64,000 bases of DNA from Streptomyces roseirectus (GCF_014489635.1 NZ_CP060828.1:2356001-2420000); one strand, 5' to 3'. Shown: positions 44,917-54,059, numbered from the stretch's first letter. The notes: generated by a model not told the origin, from the letters alone. Numbers and translations are program-made.

Positions 44917-46040
44917 GAGTTCTCCCATCCCTACGTCCCCCAGGACGCGCTAGCGGGCCGAATTACCGTCCGCCACCGTGAGGGGCCTCTCTGGAAAGGG
45001 AGTTGAACCCCACTCAACGCTCCGCGCGGGGCCGAGCCCTTGGAGAAGTCGACGCGCACACCTATTCCGCACAGCACCAGCCGCACAGGGGGCAGGGCCA
45101 GGCGCGGCATGCGGAGCGGGCGGATTCGAGGGGCCCGGGGTCCACAGCGCCAGCCGCACGGGGGGCGTGCCCTCGGAGATGGGCAACTCGCACACCTATT
45201 CCACACAGCGCCAGTCACACGGGTGCAGACCACCATCACGGCCCACGCCGCCACGACGACCGACACCCACGCCACCAAGCCCCCGGCCCACCGGGTTCGA
45301 CGCCCCGCGTACTCAACACCCCGGCCCACAAAGCACTCACCACCCCCCGGCCCCTCAACCACTCCACACCGGCCCATCCGGCCCGGCACACTCGGCCCCC
45401 GCCACAAGACTCAACCCCCAGCGGCCCCACGCCTCAACCCCCCGACACCTCCGGCGACTTCCCGGCCGCCCCACTCGCCAAAACCCCCACCCCTCCCCCA
45501 CACACGCCGCCCTCCGCTCCTCAACACCCCCTCCCATCCCGCGACTTGGCGCACCCAACACCTCCCCACGCCCCACCGCGAGTCGCCTCTCCTCAACGCG
45601 CCCTCCAGCCCCACGGCTTCGCCCCCCGGCCCGCCAGGTTCGACACCCGGCGTGCTCAACACCCGGACCCTCGAAGCACTCGCCCCCACCACTCCACACC
45701 TGCCCGCCCGGCCCGCCCGGCCCGCCGCAAGGCTCAGCCCCAGTAGCCCCACGTCTCAACCCCCCGGCGCCTTCCCGGCCGGCCCGCTCGCCAGAACCCC
45801 CGCCCCTCCCCACGCGCGCCGCCCCCGCTCCTCAACACCCCCTCCCGCCCCACGACTTCGCGCCCCCGTCCCCCCGTCCGCTCCCCATCCCCGCCCGCGC
45901 ACCACCCCCGCGGCCCCGCCCATTCGACCCCCCGTTCCCCCACCCCCTCGTTCGAGTGGTGTGCGAGGCTCGCCCGAGCGGGAATCGGCCAGGGTCTGGC
46001 TCAATCGTGCTCTGCACATCACGAGTACGAGGAGTGACCG
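44917..46040. other. Gene-free C-rich gap (1.1 kb)
   Basis: Divergent gap between the halogenase and the VOC gene. Long frames on both strands are compositional (Pro/Ser/Thr-rich or Gly/Arg-rich). A segment CGCACACCTATTCC...CAG is repeated at about 45054 and 45189 (135 bp apart), with a third partial copy near 45142. Last 80 bases must hold the VOC promoter. No RNA gene recognised. Confidence 0.6.
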
Positions 46041-46577
46041 ATGAGGACGTCGTCGAACGCGCGAAGATGGGCCGCGAGCACGGGGGTCGCCGCGCTGCTG
46101 CTGGTGGGGCTGAACGGTGTGGGGAACGCGATGGCGGAGCCGGAGGCGGGGCAGACCGCGCCGGTGGCCGCAGCCGCGCCGGCCCGTTTCGGTCAGCCGA
46201 ACCTCTACACCAGCGACGTCGACAAGATGCTGGACTTCTACAACAAGGCCCTGGGTTTCCAGGTGGACTTCCGGTTCCCGGCGGCGGGGACCGCGGCGTT
46301 CGGAACGGTCTCCAAGGGGAGCGCCTACTACATCACTTTCACGTCGTTCGACACGATCAAGCAGAACACCCCGCTGAAGCACATCGGCAAGTCCACGCAG
46401 AAGCAGTCGGACGTGGCCGTGCTCGTCGCGGACGTGGACGCCGCCTTCGCCACGGCGAAGAACGCGGGCGCGAAGGTGCTGATGGCTCCCAAGGACCAGC
46501 CCTGGGGCGAGCGCCAGGCGTACGTGGCCGACCCCGAGGGCAACCTCGTGCAGATCTCCACGCACTCCGACCACTGA
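46041..46577 (+). CDS. Exported VOC-family (glyoxalase/bleomycin-resistance-like) protein
   Basis: 178 aa, ATG with AGGAG seven bases upstream. N-terminal signal peptide (about 1-33: basic start, AALLLVGLNGVGNAMA then EPEAG), no lipobox. Mature domain is a VOC fold: PNLYTSDVDKMLDFYNKALGFQVDFRF, then VAVLVADVDAAFATAKNAGAKVL and YVADPEGNLVQI with the metal-site-like Glu. Cytoplasmic VOC proteins commonly bind and sequester antibiotics; a secreted one is unusual and suggests extracellular binding or self-protection. Ends at a bidirectional terminator. Confidence 0.88.
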   Translation: MRTSSNARRWAASTGVAALLLVGLNGVGNAMAEPEAGQTAPVAAAAPARFGQPNLYTSDVDKMLDFYNKALGFQVDFRFPAAGTAAFGTVSKGSAYYITFTSFDTIKQNTPLKHIGKSTQKQSDVAVLVADVDAAFATAKNAGAKVLMAPKDQPWGERQAYVADPEGNLVQISTHSDH

Positions 46578-46594
46578 CGGCGTAAGAAAAACAC

Positions 46595-46630
46595 CGGGAA
46601 CCGGCAGGGCACGGCCCCTGCCGGTTCCCG
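46595..46630. terminator. Bidirectional terminator hairpin
   Basis: 15-bp perfect stem CGGGAACCGGCAGGG / CCCTGCCGGTTCCCG, 6-base loop, with AAGAAAAACA just before it on the plus strand (a T-run for minus transcripts). Between the convergent VOC and flavin monooxygenase genes. Confidence 0.88.
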
Positions 46631-46646
46631 TGGGCCGCCGCCCGGA

Positions 46647-47840
46647 TCAGCGGGCGGCGGCCACGGCGTTCTCGGCCACCTTCTCCTCCCAGGAGACCCG
46701 GTAGGAGTACACGGGGATGGTCGCCTTGACGCCGAGCTTGAGGAAGAACGGCAGCACCAGGTCCCGCACGGCCCGCGCGAGCCCGTTGGGCGCGGCCTTC
46801 TGGTTCCCCGTCCTCCGCCCTTCCTTGATGATCTTCTCGACCCGGTCCTGCCGGATCGCCTGGAACGCGGCGAACGCCCGCTGCGGCGTCGGCAGATCCC
46901 GCAGGCACTTGGCCAGCACGATCGCGTCCTCCATGGCCATCGACGCCCCCTGCCCGACGTGCGGCGAGGTCGCGTGCGCCGCGTCGCCGACGAGACAGAC
47001 CTTGCCCCGGTGCCACACCGGCAGCGTCAGCATGTCGTAGATGGGGTAGCCGATGATCCCCTCCGGCGTGGAGTCGATGATCGCCGACACCGGGTGGTGG
47101 TCACGCTTGTGCCGCTCCAGGAGCCGGGACTTCCACACGTCGTGCGGCGTGCGCTCGGTCTCGCCCCGGGCCGGCTCGACGGGCTCGTGGTAGTTCTCGA
47201 ACCAGTAGACCTCCCCGCCGGGGATGGTCTGGTAACCGAAGAAGCCCTTGTAGCAGAAGGACATCCGCATCACGCCGTCCGCCGGCGCCGCGTCCCGCGA
47301 GCGGGTGTAGCCGGCGGTGCCGATCACCCCGGTGTACTCGGGGTGGGGGGCGTCGGGCATGACGGTGTAGCGGGTCTTGGAGTGGATGCCGTCGCAGCCG
47401 ATGAGGATGTCCGCCTCGGCGGTGGACCCGTCGGCGAACCGGATCAGCACGCCGTCCGGCGTCTCCACGACCGTCTCGAAGAACTTGCCGTACTCGACCC
47501 GGATGCCGTGCCGCACGGCCGCCTCGCGCAGCCCCTTGTTGAGCAGGCCGCGCTTGAGGAGCAGGGTCTCGGCGGGGTTCTCGCCGAGCTTCTTGCCGTG
47601 GTGGTTGAGGAAGGCGGTGCTGGTGGTCAGGGCGCCGTACTGCTCGACGTCCTCCCGGATGCCGAGGGTGTCGAGGACGGCGAGGCCGTTGGGCGCGAGG
47701 TTGAGGAAGGCGCCCGCGTCGTCACGGGGTTCGGCGCTGCCTTCGTAGATGACGGCCTCGATGCCGGCCTTCCGCAGGAAAAGGGCCAGAACCGGTCCGG
47801 CGATACCGCAGCCGATGAGGGCCGCACTCCTGGTGTTCAT
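46647..47840 (-). CDS. FAD monooxygenase (TetX/salicylate-hydroxylase-like)
   Basis: 397 aa, ATG with AGGAGG upstream. FAD motif ALIGCGIAGPVLALFLRKAG, DG motif ILIGCDGIHSKTR, second motif KVCLVGDAAHATSPHVGQGASMAMEDA. Shorter than the two PheA-type enzymes, lacking the thioredoxin-like domain. Known relatives hydroxylate, open or rearrange polycyclic rings (xanthone-forming enzymes in this product class) or inactivate antibiotics (TetX). Its promoter, four MarR-type operators and leader are a copy of those at the marR locus, so induction by product is likely and a detoxifying role is possible. Confidence 0.93.
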   Translation of the reverse strand: MNTRSAALIGCGIAGPVLALFLRKAGIEAVIYEGSAEPRDDAGAFLNLAPNGLAVLDTLGIREDVEQYGALTTSTAFLNHHGKKLGENPAETLLLKRGLLNKGLREAAVRHGIRVEYGKFFETVVETPDGVLIRFADGSTAEADILIGCDGIHSKTRYTVMPDAPHPEYTGVIGTAGYTRSRDAAPADGVMRMSFCYKGFFGYQTIPGGEVYWFENYHEPVEPARGETERTPHDVWKSRLLERHKRDHHPVSAIIDSTPEGIIGYPIYDMLTLPVWHRGKVCLVGDAAHATSPHVGQGASMAMEDAIVLAKCLRDLPTPQRAFAAFQAIRQDRVEKIIKEGRRTGNQKAAPNGLARAVRDLVLPFFLKLGVKATIPVYSYRVSWEEKVAENAVAAAR

Positions 47841-47873
47841 CGCAGTGTTCCTCCTGGAACCTGGGCAACATTC
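47832..47873 (-). repeat. Shared 42-bp leader, copy 2
   Basis: Same sequence as 39241-39282 with two changes (AGGTTCC for GGGTTCC, GAACACTGCG for GAACGCTGCG), including ribosome site and ATGAACACC. Read on the minus strand it starts the flavin monooxygenase. Confidence 0.92.
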
Positions 47874-47901
47874 GCGTCGGTGACACGCCTCTGGCGTTCC
47901 C

Positions 47902-47971
47902 CTTGAAGGTCGATCTTCTTGACGTTCAAGGCACTCCTTTATCTTGAGGGTCGAGAATCTTGAATGTCAAG
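47902..47971. promoter_or_regulatory. MarR operator array 2 (four 13-mers, 16/25/16 phasing)
   Basis: Sites CTTGAAGGTCGAT (47902), CTTGACGTTCAAG (47918), CTTGAGGGTCGAG (47943) and CTTGAATGTCAAG (47959), with start spacings 16, 25, 16 as in array 1. It stands 62-131 bp upstream of the flavin monooxygenase start. Confidence 0.85.
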
Positions 47972-48041
47972 TGAAGACTTCACTGGATGAAAAACGCCGC
48001 ACCCAGGTCTCCCTGGATGCGGCGTCCGACGCCCCGGCCGG

Positions 48042-49625
48042 TCAGTGGTGCGACGCTTCGATGCTGCGCGGGGCACTGCCTTCCGTGCCCGGCTTCACGA
48101 CCGTGAACTGCCCCATCATCCCCACGTCCTCGTGGCGCAGGATGTGGCAGTGGAACATGTACGGCGTCTTCGGGTCGGTGTACGGCGGCAGCGTGACCGC
48201 GAGCCGCATGGTCCCGCCCGGCGGCACCCGCACCGTGTCCTTGGGCCCCCGCAGCCAGGCGTCCGGCTTCTTCCCGTCGTAGTCGATGACGTTGAACGTG
48301 AGCCCGTGGACGTGGAAGTTGTGGACGACCTCCGCGTCCCCGCTCACCTCCCAGATCTCGGTCTTCCCGGCCGGGCAGACCTCGTCGATCCGGCTCATGT
48401 CCATGCCCTTGCCGTTGATCACGGTGCTGTTGAAGTCGAACGTCCGCACCCGCGCGTCCGCCGGCACCGCGATGGCGGCCTGCGCCCCGCGCAGCCGTCC
48501 GGGCAGCGGCGCCGACGCGGCGAGCCGGCTCTTGGCCCGCACCTCGATCATGTCGAAGGTGTCCTCCCCGCCCCCGAACCGCTTCGTCGGGAACGACAGC
48601 CCGAGCTCCGGCGGATAGCTGCGCAGGACGACCTTCTCCCCGGGCTTGAACGCGACGACGATCTCGGCGCGTTCCCCCGGCGACAGCTGCAACCGGCGCA
48701 GCGGCAGCGGCTGTTCGAGCAGCCCGTTCTCCTGGGCGACGAGGTGGAACTCGCGGCTGTCGGTGAACGCCAGGTTGTAGGAGCGGGCGTTGGACCCGTT
48801 CAGCAGCCGGAACCGGACGAGCGAGGTGGACACCTCGACGTGGGGGTTGTAGGTGCCGTTGACGAGGATCTTGTCGCCGAGGACGCCGGGGCTGCCGACC
48901 CCGGCGAGGCTCTGGAGGAAGGACGCGCCGCGCAGGTCGATGGAGCCGTCGTCGTCGAAGGCGCGGTCCTGGAGGATCAGCGGGATGTCGTCCACGCCGT
49001 AGTCGCGCGGGAGTCCGGCCCGGTCCGCCTCGTCGTCCTCGACGATGAACAGGCCGGCCACGCCGCGTGAGACGTGGTCGGCGGTGTTCTGGTGGGGGTG
49101 GGGGTGGTACCAGAGGGTCGAGGCGGGCTGGGCGATCTCCCACTGGGGGTTCCAGGTCTCGCCGGGGCGGACCATCTGGTGCGGGCCGCCGTCCATCTCG
49201 GCGGGCAGGTGCATGCCGTGCCAGTGGAGGGTCGTCGACTCGGGGAGCTTGTTGGTGAGGGAGACGGAGATCTTCTGGCCCCGGCGCACCCGGAGCGTGG
49301 GGCCGAGGAAGGCGCCGTTGACGCCCCAGGTCGGGGTCTTCTTGCCGGGCAGCAGTTCGCTCTCGCCGGTCTGGGCGGTGAGTTCGAAGACCCGGCGTCC
49401 CGAGCCGTCGTCCTTGCCCTCCAGGAGCGGGGGGACGCGCACCTTGTTCTCGAAGGAGAGGTCGCCGACGTTGCTGAGCTTGCGGCCCCGGTAGGCGACG
49501 GCGAAGTTGGCGGCGTAGGCGCCCGCGCCGAGCACGCCGATGCCGAGCAGGCCCCCGGTGAACAGCAGGATCCTGCGGCGGATGGTCCTGGGCCGCTTCG
49601 CGGGCGCCCCACCGCCGGGCTCCAT
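48042..49625 (-). CDS. Membrane-anchored three-domain multicopper oxidase
   Basis: 527 aa from the ATG giving a sensible N-terminus; an ATG at 49688 adds 21 residues. N-terminal twin-Arg-like RRR and a hydrophobic segment (about 18-42: ILLFTGGLLGIGVLGAGAYAA) predict an exported, anchored protein. All four copper motifs are present: HWHGMH, WYHPHPH, HNFHVHGL and FHCHILRHEDVGMMG (type 1 Cys, axial Met). CotA/CueO-type laccase. It could oxidise the phenolic product outside the membrane, e.g. to a quinone or dimer, or serve copper homeostasis; its place in the cluster favours the former. Confidence 0.9.
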   Translation of the reverse strand: MEPGGGAPAKRPRTIRRRILLFTGGLLGIGVLGAGAYAANFAVAYRGRKLSNVGDLSFENKVRVPPLLEGKDDGSGRRVFELTAQTGESELLPGKKTPTWGVNGAFLGPTLRVRRGQKISVSLTNKLPESTTLHWHGMHLPAEMDGGPHQMVRPGETWNPQWEIAQPASTLWYHPHPHQNTADHVSRGVAGLFIVEDDEADRAGLPRDYGVDDIPLILQDRAFDDDGSIDLRGASFLQSLAGVGSPGVLGDKILVNGTYNPHVEVSTSLVRFRLLNGSNARSYNLAFTDSREFHLVAQENGLLEQPLPLRRLQLSPGERAEIVVAFKPGEKVVLRSYPPELGLSFPTKRFGGGEDTFDMIEVRAKSRLAASAPLPGRLRGAQAAIAVPADARVRTFDFNSTVINGKGMDMSRIDEVCPAGKTEIWEVSGDAEVVHNFHVHGLTFNVIDYDGKKPDAWLRGPKDTVRVPPGGTMRLAVTLPPYTDPKTPYMFHCHILRHEDVGMMGQFTVVKPGTEGSAPRSIEASHH

Positions 49626-49792
49626 GGCCGTACCGCTCTCCTCACTTCCCCTGTGAGGGTCGGTCGTGGAGCTTTTTTTACCAGTCATTGGGGAATTATG
49701 GGCGCGCCCACCGGAGCGCCGCCGGGGTCTTGCTCGATTCCTGCTCGATCGAGTACCCCGCGAACCGGTGAACCCGCACGTCAGACACGTGT

Positions 49793-49805
49793 CTTGAGGT
49801 TCGAG
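49793..49805. promoter_or_regulatory. Single degenerate MarR-type site
   Basis: CTTGAGGTTCGAG, one mismatch from the CTTGAN3TCAAG consensus, in the divergent gap between the multicopper oxidase and SDR genes. Only one site, so a weaker case than the two arrays. Confidence 0.4.
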
Positions 49806-49871
49806 AGATTTTCCAGCAGACGACCGCATGCTGGGCGGCAGCCCGTGCCCACGCCCGGATCAGGAGTCGAT

Positions 49872-50555
49872 ATGCCCCCTTTCCGCACCGCTCTCGTGAC
49901 CGGAGCGAACCGGGGTCTCGGCCTCGCGGTGGCCGCCGATCTGTACGCCCGGGGTCACCGGGTGCTGCTCGCGGCCCGTGACGCCGGCGCCGCCGCCGAG
50001 GCCGCCGGGAAGCTGGGCGAGCGGGCCGTGCCGCTCACCCTCGACGTCACCGACCAGGCGTCCGTGGACCGCGCTCTCGCCGACGCCGGCGCCGTCGACG
50101 TGCTCGTCAACAACGCGGGCGTGCAGCTCGACTGGGGCGAGGCGCCGTCCACGATCGCCCTGGACCGGGTACGGGAGACGCTGGACGTCAACCTCCTGGG
50201 CGCCTGGCGGATGGCGCAGGCGCTGCTGCCGGGCATGGTCGCGCGCGGGTGGGGAAGAGTCGTCAACGTCTCCAGCGGTGCCGCCTCCTTCGCGTACGGT
50301 CCGGCCGCGCAGTGCCCGGCGTACTCGGCGTCCAAGACGGCGCTGAACGCGCTGACGGTGATGCTGGCCAAGGAGACCGAGGGGACCGGGGTGCTGGTGA
50401 ACTCCGTGAACCCGGGGCTGGTCAGGACCCGGATGCGGCCGGACGCGCCGCAGACGCCCGAGGACGCCGCGCGGCGGATCGCGGACGCCGCGACGCTGCC
50501 CGGTGACGGCCCGTCAGGGGCGTTCCTGCGGGGGGACGGCACGATGCCGTGGTGA
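49872..50555 (+). CDS. SDR-family oxidoreductase
   Basis: 227 aa; ATG with AGGAG six bases upstream. Cofactor motif TGANRGLGLA (8-17), LDVTD, NNAG, Ser in NVSSGAAS, and catalytic YSASK. Carbonyl-reductase-like (VNSVNPGLVRT). Tailoring ketone reduction or dehydrogenation on the polyketide is inferred. Divergent from the multicopper oxidase, and followed after 84 bp by the MMPL exporter. Confidence 0.9.
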   Translation: MPPFRTALVTGANRGLGLAVAADLYARGHRVLLAARDAGAAAEAAGKLGERAVPLTLDVTDQASVDRALADAGAVDVLVNNAGVQLDWGEAPSTIALDRVRETLDVNLLGAWRMAQALLPGMVARGWGRVVNVSSGAASFAYGPAAQCPAYSASKTALNALTVMLAKETEGTGVLVNSVNPGLVRTRMRPDAPQTPEDAARRIADAATLPGDGPSGAFLRGDGTMPW

Positions 50556-50639
50556 ATCTAGCGTGACTGTACGCGGACACTAGCGGCGTGTGCGTCCATG
50601 GCTCCCCTCATTTCTTCCACAAGGGGAATCACCACCACC

Positions 50640-52808
50640 ATGTCTACTCGTCCACCCGAGGCCGCCTCCGCCGTCCGGCCAGGTCAGGCCGGTTTTTTCT
50701 CCCGGATCGCGGGGTTCGCCAACCGGCACCGATGGACCGCGCTGATCCTGTGGCTCGTCGTGCTCGTCGGCGTCTGGGCCGGCGCCTCGCAGGCGGGCGA
50801 CCGCTACCGGGACGACTACTCGCTGCCCGGCACCGAGACCCAGCGGGCCCTGGAGATCCTGAAGGAACACGGCGCCGGGAACGCCTGGAACACCGTCGAC
50901 ATCGTCCTGCACGACAAGGACGGGCTGAGCGGTGAGGCCACCCGGAGCGTGGTCGCCGGAATGCTGAAGGAGGTCTCCGGGCTCCCCGGCGTCGTCGGGG
51001 TGCGCAGCCCCTACGACGACCGGTCCGCGCTCTCGGCGGACGGGACCGTCGCCTACGCGACCGTCGAACTGGACCGGCCCGCCGAGAACGTGCCGGTCGC
51101 CCAGAGCGAGAAGATCCTCGACACCGCGCGGGAGATCCAGAAGGACGGGCTCCAGGTCGAGCTGGGCGGGGAGGCCGCGCGCAAGCTCGGCGCGAACCAG
51201 GGCAGCGGGGCCGAGGGCGCCGGGATCTTCGCGGCGCTGCTGATCCTGCTGTTCATGTTCGGGACGGTGATCGCCGCGAGCCTGCCGGTCATCACCGCCG
51301 TGTTCGCGGTCGGGGCGACGCTCGGGATCATCGTGCTCGCCTCCCACACGTTCACCATCGCCAGCTACTCGCCGTACGTGATGTCGCTGGTCGGGCTCGG
51401 GGTCGGGATCGACTACGCGCTGCTGATCTTCGCGCGGTACCGGGCCGAACTCGTCAAGGACGTCGCGCCCGAGGAGGCCGAGCGGCGGGCGCTGGAGGGG
51501 GCCGGGCGGACCGTGCTGTTCGCCGGGTGCACCGTCATCATCGCGCTCCTCGGACTCGTCGCCCTCGGGCTCGGTTCGCTGCGCGGGATGGCGCTCGCGG
51601 TGGCGCTGACCGTCCTGCTGACGATGCTGGCCTCACTGACCCTGCTGCCCTCGCTGCTCGCGATCTTCGGGAAGCGGTTCGCGCGGCAGTTCAGCGCGCG
51701 GGCCCACAAGCGGGCCGCCCAGGGCAAGCCCGAGGAGGGGGCCCGGTGGCGGGCCTGGAGCGAGGCCGTCCAGCGGCGCCCCTGGGCCGCGCTGCTCCTG
51801 CCCGTCGTCGCGCTCGGCGCGCTCGCCGTGCCGGCGGCGGACCTGCGGCTCGGGCTCGCGGACGCCGGGAACGACCCCGACGGCACGACCAGCCGCGTCG
51901 CCTACGACCTCCTCGCGAAGGGGTTCGGGCCCGGCGTCAACGGGCCGCTGGTGATCGTGACCGAGGGCGACGACGCGGTGAAGGCGGCCGGGGCCGCCGC
52001 GGGCACCCTCCGGGACACGCCGGGGATCGCGCTGGTCAACGGGCCGATCCCGACCGAGGACGGCAAGGCCGCGATGCTGCTCGCCGTCCCGAGGACGGCG
52101 CCGCAGGACACGGCGACGACGGAACTGGTCCACCATCTCCGGGACGACGTGCTGCCGGGGGTCTCCCGGCAGACCCAGGCGAAGTACCTGGTCGGCGGGG
52201 CCACGGGCTCGGTCATCGACTTCTCCGACACGATCGGCGGAAAACTCCCCCTCTTCGTGGCGATCGTGATCGGCCTCTCCGTCCTCCTCCTGATGATGGT
52301 CTTCCGCTCGGTCCTCATCCCCCTCAAGGCCGCCGTCCTCAACCTCCTCAGCGTCGGCGCGGCCCTCGGCGCCGTCTCCCTCGTCTTCCAGCACGGCTGG
52401 TTCGGCGCCGAGGCCGGCCCCATCGAGGCGTTCATCCCCACGATGATCTTCGCCATCGTCTTCGGGCTCTCCATGGACTACGAGATCTTCCTCGTCTCCC
52501 GCATGCGCGAGGAATGGCTGCGCACCCAGGACGCCGGCCGCGCCGTCCGCGAGGGCCTGGCCCACACCGGCGCCGTCGTCACCGCCGCCGGCGCCGTCAT
52601 GATCGTCGTCTTCGGCGGCTTCATGCTCAGCCCCGACCGCATGCTCCGCCAGTTCGGCTTCGGCCTCGCCGTCGCCATCCTCATCGACGCCGTCATCATC
52701 CGCTCCCTCATCCTCCCCGCCACCATGCGCCTCCTGGGCCCCCGAGCCTGGTGGCTCCCCGCCCCCCTAGCCCGCGCCCTCCCCGAGGTCCGCGTGGAAT
52801 CCCCCTGA
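50640..52808 (+). CDS. MMPL/RND-superfamily exporter
   Basis: 722 aa; the ATG with AAGGGGA 12 bases upstream is chosen, an earlier in-frame ATG (50598) lacks a site. Two repeats of membrane helix, large extracytoplasmic loop and five-helix bundle (loops about residues 55-185 and 400-535). Motifs: VMSLVGLGVGIDYALLIFARYR and the second-half counterpart FGLSMDYEIFLVSRMREEW. ActII-3/MmpL-type drug or lipid exporter, proton-driven. Likely exports the cluster product. Confidence 0.94.
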   Translation: MSTRPPEAASAVRPGQAGFFSRIAGFANRHRWTALILWLVVLVGVWAGASQAGDRYRDDYSLPGTETQRALEILKEHGAGNAWNTVDIVLHDKDGLSGEATRSVVAGMLKEVSGLPGVVGVRSPYDDRSALSADGTVAYATVELDRPAENVPVAQSEKILDTAREIQKDGLQVELGGEAARKLGANQGSGAEGAGIFAALLILLFMFGTVIAASLPVITAVFAVGATLGIIVLASHTFTIASYSPYVMSLVGLGVGIDYALLIFARYRAELVKDVAPEEAERRALEGAGRTVLFAGCTVIIALLGLVALGLGSLRGMALAVALTVLLTMLASLTLLPSLLAIFGKRFARQFSARAHKRAAQGKPEEGARWRAWSEAVQRRPWAALLLPVVALGALAVPAADLRLGLADAGNDPDGTTSRVAYDLLAKGFGPGVNGPLVIVTEGDDAVKAAGAAAGTLRDTPGIALVNGPIPTEDGKAAMLLAVPRTAPQDTATTELVHHLRDDVLPGVSRQTQAKYLVGGATGSVIDFSDTIGGKLPLFVAIVIGLSVLLLMMVFRSVLIPLKAAVLNLLSVGAALGAVSLVFQHGWFGAEAGPIEAFIPTMIFAIVFGLSMDYEIFLVSRMREEWLRTQDAGRAVREGLAHTGAVVTAAGAVMIVVFGGFMLSPDRMLRQFGFGLAVAILIDAVIIRSLILPATMRLLGPRAWWLPAPLARALPEVRVESP

Positions 52809-52814
52809 CCAGGA

Positions 52815-52852
52815 GCCGTGCCCGGCGGCCCCTGACAGCCCCCGGGCACGGC
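52815..52852. terminator. Convergent terminator hairpin
   Basis: GCCGTGCCCGG / CCGGGCACGGC (11 bp) with a 16-base loop, between the MMPL gene and the convergent P450 gene. Confidence 0.7.
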
Positions 52853-52868
52853 CCCTCTCACAGCGCCG

Positions 52869-54059
52869 TCACCACTCCACCGGCAGCGACAGCAGCCCCC
52901 GGGACACCGGATGGTCCTTCCAGCGGATGCGGTGTTCGGGGATCGCCAGGCGGAGGGTGGGGATCCTGCGCAGGAGGGTCGCGAGGGTGACCTGGAGTTC
53001 CATGCGGGCCATCTGGGCGCCGAGGCAGCGGTGGATGCCGTAGCCGAAGGCGAGGTGGGGGTTGGGGGTGCGGGAGATGTCGAGCTGGGCGGGGGTGGGG
53101 AAGACGGCGGGGTCGTGGTTGGCGGAGCCGATCGCGGGGACGACCGCTTCGCCCGCGTGGATGGTGACGCCGCCGAGGGTGACGTCCGAGAGCGCGACCC
53201 GGGGCAGCGCCCCGCTGATCGCGGAGGGGTTGTAGCGCAGCAGTTCCTCGACGGCGTCCGGGATCAACTCGGGCCGCTCCCGCAGGAGATCGAGTTGGCC
53301 GGGGTTGAGGAGCAGCGTGAGGACACCGCTGGAGATGGCGTTGACGGTGCTCAGATACCCGGCGGTGACCAGCAGGAACGCGAACCCGACGAGCTCTCTC
53401 TCGGTGAGTTTCCCGCCCTCCCGCTCGGCGACCAGCGCCCCCAGCAGATCGTCCGAGGGCCGGGCCCGGCGCAGCGCGATCATCCCGGAGACGTACTCCT
53501 CCAGAGACCCGCGCGCGGCCTTGATCTCGTCCTGCGAATGCCTCGTCATGCTGAACGCGGTGTCGGTCCAGGCGCACAGCTGCGGACTGTCCTGCGCGGG
53601 CACCCCCAGCAGCTCCAGCACCAGCATGAGCGGCACGGGCAAGGCGAGCCCCGGCACGAGGTCGCCCGGCGGCCCCGCCGCCACGAGCGTGTCGAGCAGC
53701 GAGTCCGCGAGCGCCTGCGTCCAGGGCCGCAGCCGTTCCACCCGCCGGTTCGTGAAGTGCTTCACCGCGAGTCTGCGCAGCCGCGCGTGATCGGGCCCGT
53801 CCATCCCGAGCAGCACATCGGGCCCGGGATTGGACGCGCCCATCCGCGGCGCACCCGGCGCCTCGGCGGCGGCGCGGCTGAACCGCTCGTCGTTCAGCAC
53901 GAGTTGGACATCGTCGTACCGCGTGACCAGCCACGCCTCGTCGCCGGTGGCCAGCACCACCCGCGCGACCGGCGCCTCCTTGCGCAGCAGCGCGAGTTCA
54001 CGGGGCTGGGCGATGCCCGAGGGGAAGGCGAAGGGGAAGTCCAGTGGTTGTCCAGGCAT
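52869..54059 (-). CDS. Cytochrome P450 2 with non-canonical I-helix
   Basis: 396 aa. ExxR in VEELLRYN, haem loop FGYGIHRCLGAQMAR. The I-helix reads TAGYLSTVN (232-240) where most bacterial P450s have AGHETT: Tyr-Leu-Ser for His-Glu-Thr, so the acid is lost, just as in the 30.0-kb P450. Otherwise CYP105/107-like. No dedicated ferredoxin adjacent; it may share the one at 31280. Stands alone on the minus strand, divergent from the SDR at 54193. Confidence 0.93.
   Translation of the reverse strand: MPGQPLDFPFAFPSGIAQPRELALLRKEAPVARVVLATGDEAWLVTRYDDVQLVLNDERFSRAAAEAPGAPRMGASNPGPDVLLGMDGPDHARLRRLAVKHFTNRRVERLRPWTQALADSLLDTLVAAGPPGDLVPGLALPVPLMLVLELLGVPAQDSPQLCAWTDTAFSMTRHSQDEIKAARGSLEEYVSGMIALRRARPSDDLLGALVAEREGGKLTERELVGFAFLLVTAGYLSTVNAISSGVLTLLLNPGQLDLLRERPELIPDAVEELLRYNPSAISGALPRVALSDVTLGGVTIHAGEAVVPAIGSANHDPAVFPTPAQLDISRTPNPHLAFGYGIHRCLGAQMARMELQVTLATLLRRIPTLRLAIPEHRIRWKDHPVSRGLLSLPVEW

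Noticed and set aside
44978..46585. Pro/Thr-rich frames in the halogenase-VOC gap
   Set aside because: Overlapping long frames in all phases reflect C-richness, with no ribosome sites or families.
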